Assembly (NCBI GenBank): GCA_027618625.1
Contig: JAQCER010000044.1
Location: 1 to 11,311, forward strand
DNA: 11,311 bases
Direction: 5' to 3'
Source: Verrucomicrobiota bacterium
GTDB lineage: Bacteria; Verrucomicrobiota; Verrucomicrobiia; Verrucomicrobiales; DEV007
The translations under genes and the position numbers were made by a program. Within the stretch, counting starts at the first letter, position 1. The number at the start of each line of letters is the position of its first letter. Below the pieces are notes generated by a model. The model searched no databases and was not told the origin of the DNA. It saw nothing but the letters and a program-made list of their open reading frames with translations. Positions 7,413-11,311 of this stretch are shown in pieces.

Positions 7413-8705
7413 TTACCAGCCCTTCAGAATGGCCTCGATTGCCGTGGGGTTTTTCGTTTTCCCGACAAAGGCCGCAGCCAGATTCTGGTGGGTAAAACAA
7501 TCGCGTGCAACATTCGCAACCGCTTCCTTAGTGACGGTGGCCAGGGCATTGCGAGCGTCCGCAGGATCCATTACCCTGCCGTAGCTGAGCAGACTTTCTC
7601 CCGCCCACATCATCTGGCTGGAAGTGCTCTCCAGCGCAATGCGCTGCGTGCCGATCGCGTACTGGCAGGCCTCCCGGAGTTCGTTCGCCGTCGGGCCGTT
7701 GTCGACGAGGTCGCGCAACTCCGCCAACACCAGGCGCAGAGTTTCCTCGACATTGTTCGCATCGACTCCGGCGTAAATCTGGAACAGGCCGACATCGTCC
7801 AAGGTGAGCACGTCTGCCTGAACCTCGTAACACAGCCCGCGGTCCTCGCGCAGCTTCTGCCAGAGCCGGGAACTCATGCTTCCGCCCAGCAGCACATGCA
7901 ACAGGCGCAGCGCATCCCGTCGCTCGTCGAATCGACCCCAGCACGGGAAGCCAAGGGCCAGATGTACCTGCTCGGAGTCGCGCTGGTCATACAATACTTG
8001 CGGAGCCGAGGAAGCTTGTATTGGCGTTTTCACAGGCACTCCAGCCGGGAGCGACCCTAACATTGAATCCAACATGGGCAGCACTTCAGATGCCGTGATG
8101 CGACCGGCCACTGCAGCCACGCTGCGACAGCCGGTATAATTTTGAGCGACGAAGTTCCGCATGTCATCTCCGTCAATCGCGGTGATCGAATCTTCGCTGC
8201 CAGTGATCGGACGGCCCAGTGGACTGTCCGGCCAGGCTGCCATCCCTAACAGATCCTCAATGTGCTGGTTCGGCTGCTCACGATACATCACAATTTCTTC
8301 GCGAATCACCTCGCGCTCACGATCGACATCTTCCTCCAGAAATACCGCGTTCTGATAGAGGTCGGCCAGGACATCCAGAAAACGGGGGAAGGTCTCAGCC
8401 GGGCCCTTGATGTAGTAGCACGTTTGGTCGGCCATCGTGTAAGCCTCAATGCTGCCGCCAGCGGCTTCGACTTCGGTGGTGAGTTGTCGCGCCGTGCGAT
8501 TTTTCGTTCCCTTGAAAACCATGTGCTCAACAAAGTGGGCGATGCCATTTTCAGCATCGGGTTCATGACGGGAACCGATCCCGGCCCAGATCCCCAGCGT
8601 CACACTTTCCATAAACGGCATTTCTGCCACCTCGGCTCGCAGGCCGTTGGGCAGTTCAGATGTCTGGTATTCAGTCGGTTTTAAAGGTTTAGGCCGTGTG
8701 GTCAT
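7413..8705 (-). CDS. M16B-family zinc metallopeptidase (insulinase/processing-peptidase type)
   Basis: 430 residues, the normal length of a single-unit M16B peptidase. The inverted zinc motif HxxEH is HFVEH (57-61), with the catalytic Glu at 60. The third zinc ligand is one of the Glu residues in VIREEI, near 136-137. The C-terminal half carries the typical GGSMSSRLWQKLREDRGLCYEV segment (split here: GGSMSSRLWQ, then REDRGLCYEV), with the Arg/Tyr pair that contacts substrate. It is therefore likely an active subunit that degrades or processes peptides inside a clam-shell chamber, probably as a dimer. No signal peptide is evident, suggesting a cytoplasmic location. The ATG at 8705 is preferred to an upstream TTG at 8741: the 12 residues between are not family-like, and AGGG lies about 9 bases before the ATG. 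Many bacteria have two M16 genes in tandem; only one is here. Confidence 0.93.
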   Translation of the reverse strand: MTTRPKPLKPTEYQTSELPNGLRAEVAEMPFMESVTLGIWAGIGSRHEPDAENGIAHFVEHMVFKGTKNRTARQLTTEVEAAGGSIEAYTMADQTCYYIKGPAETFPRFLDVLADLYQNAVFLEEDVDREREVIREEIVMYREQPNQHIEDLLGMAAWPDSPLGRPITGSEDSITAIDGDDMRNFVAQNYTGCRSVAAVAGRITASEVLPMLDSMLGSLPAGVPVKTPIQASSAPQVLYDQRDSEQVHLALGFPCWGRFDERRDALRLLHVLLGGSMSSRLWQKLREDRGLCYEVQADVLTLDDVGLFQIYAGVDANNVEETLRLVLAELRDLVDNGPTANELREACQYAIGTQRIALESTSSQMMWAGESLLSYGRVMDPADARNALATVTKEAVANVARDCFTHQNLAAAFVGKTKNPTAIEAILKGW

Positions 8706-8756
8706 CCAAGCGCACCCTACGGAATCTGTGACTCCCCGCAATCTTCAATACCGTCA

Positions 8757-8768
8757 ATAGCTTGCTAT
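8757..8768. repeat. Small inverted repeat ATAGC-TT-GCTAT
   Basis: Perfect 5-base arms with a 2-base spacer, overlapping the end of the TTGACG hexamer upstream of the M16 peptidase gene. Its position would suit an operator, but arms this short can arise by chance, so the assignment is weak. Confidence 0.25.
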
Positions 8769-8950
8769 CGATTCTTCGTTTAAGCGCGACGATGATAGCG
8801 AATCCGAACAGACAACGAACAACCTGAAAGCGGTCGCGGCTTCACCGGCTTGGCTCATAGTAGCGCGGCGAGCTTGGAAACCGAATAGACGATCTGGCGC
8901 GTCTGTCGCCCTTTCGACCGCCCGACCGCCGTAATGGATACCCCGGGTTC

Positions 8951-8970
8951 CCTCATGTGATCTCATGTAG
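8951..8970. repeat. Imperfect 10-base tandem repeat upstream of the -10 box
   Basis: CCTCATGTGA at 8951-8960 and TCTCATGTAG at 8961-8970 share CTCATGT. They fill the space where a -35 element would lie for the TATAAT at 8974, so they could be activator-binding half sites on one helical face. This is an inference from spacing only. Confidence 0.4.
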
Positions 8971-8979
8971 TGCTATAAT
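8971..8979 (+). promoter_or_regulatory. Extended -10 promoter for the multiheme cytochrome gene
   Basis: TGC directly followed by TATAAT (8974-8979) is a perfect extended -10. No recognisable -35 lies 16-18 bases upstream, which is common for extended -10 promoters. Transcription would start near 8986, giving a leader of about 87 bases before the proposed TTG start at 9073. The element also belongs to the AT-rich string similar to 1464-1487, so it could be part of a dispersed repeat. Confidence 0.5.
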
Positions 8980-9072
8980 GCTATTCGGCCTTGACGGAAA
9001 ACCGTGCCCCTGCAAGTCTCGCAGTTCTGATTTGAGTCTTGCCGATTCCTCGCATTCGATTCCATTCCCGCC

Positions 9073-11311
<2,239 letters not shown>

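Larger units (their letters stand above)
8706..9072. other. Divergent intergenic region between the M16 peptidase and the multiheme cytochrome
   Basis: These 367 bases contain no supported gene. They should hold the promoters of both flanking genes. Visible items are a minus-strand TTGACG (8752-8757) with no good -10 box at standard spacing; an inverted repeat ATAGC-TT-GCTAT (8757-8768); loosely repetitive GACCGCC copies near 8918-8933; two imperfect 10-mers at 8951-8970; a consensus plus-strand TATAAT (8974-8979); and a 4-bp hairpin ACGG-AAAA-CCGT (8994-9005) in the presumed leader of the cytochrome mRNA. Confidence 0.6.

Noticed and set aside
8262..8684. Open frame (140 codons) on the plus strand opposite the M16 zinc-binding region
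   Set aside because: It mirrors the conserved HxxEH-coding region on the other strand and has no support of its own.
8706..8741. TTG at 8741 as an upstream start for the M16 peptidase
   Set aside because: The 12 extra residues are not family-like, while the ATG at 8705 has a plausible AGGG ribosome site.

Overview
The window looks like chromosomal DNA of a PVC-superphylum bacterium, most likely Verrucomicrobiota; Planctomycetota is less likely but not excluded. The argument rests on a DUF1549/DUF1553 protein with a CxxCH motif at the left edge and a very large secreted multiheme c-type cytochrome with a PA14-like domain at the right edge, both hallmark families of that group. Base composition is moderately GC-rich. 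I see no transposase, integrase, phage gene or CRISPR array, so it reads as ordinary chromosome.

Layout, left to right. (1) 3-1436, plus: the C-terminal 477 residues of a DUF1549/DUF1553 protein that begins outside the window. (2) 1524-1596, minus: tRNA-Ala with anticodon CGC and its own promoter just upstream. (3) 1817-3628, plus: a POT/PTR-family proton-coupled peptide transporter with about 150 extra residues between its last two membrane helices; part of this insert resembles the globular end of a type II secretion pseudopilin (GspG). (4) 3698-8705, minus: five genes on one strand. In transcription order they are an M16B zinc peptidase, then after a 77-base gap a compact block: a WG-repeat lipoprotein, a penicillin-binding-protein-type D-Ala-D-Ala carboxypeptidase, an unrecognised two-helix membrane protein, and BioF. 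Within the block the genes overlap by 4, 4 and 14 bases, so they are almost certainly co-transcribed and translationally coupled. (5) 8706-9072: a 367-base divergent intergenic region with a consensus extended -10 promoter pointing right. (6) 9073-11311 and beyond, plus: a secreted cytochrome with five CxxCH sites in the window, a PA14-like domain, and an in-frame CCCATG x5 repeat.

How the genes may work together: the minus-strand block joins envelope functions (lipoprotein, peptidoglycan carboxypeptidase, membrane protein) with one biotin-synthesis enzyme that has no other bio gene next to it. The POT transporter converges on this block and could import peptides, but a functional link is only a guess. 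The two CxxCH proteins at the edges belong to families that are often found together in PVC genomes, but here they are 7.6 kb apart and in separate transcription units.

The most notable items are the pseudopilin-like insert in the transporter, the orphan bioF coupled to cell-wall genes, the slippage-prone Pro-Met repeat in the cytochrome, and short AT-rich intergenic repeats (CTATAAG type) shared by two intergenic regions. I do not see convincing evidence of a wholly new multi-gene system.
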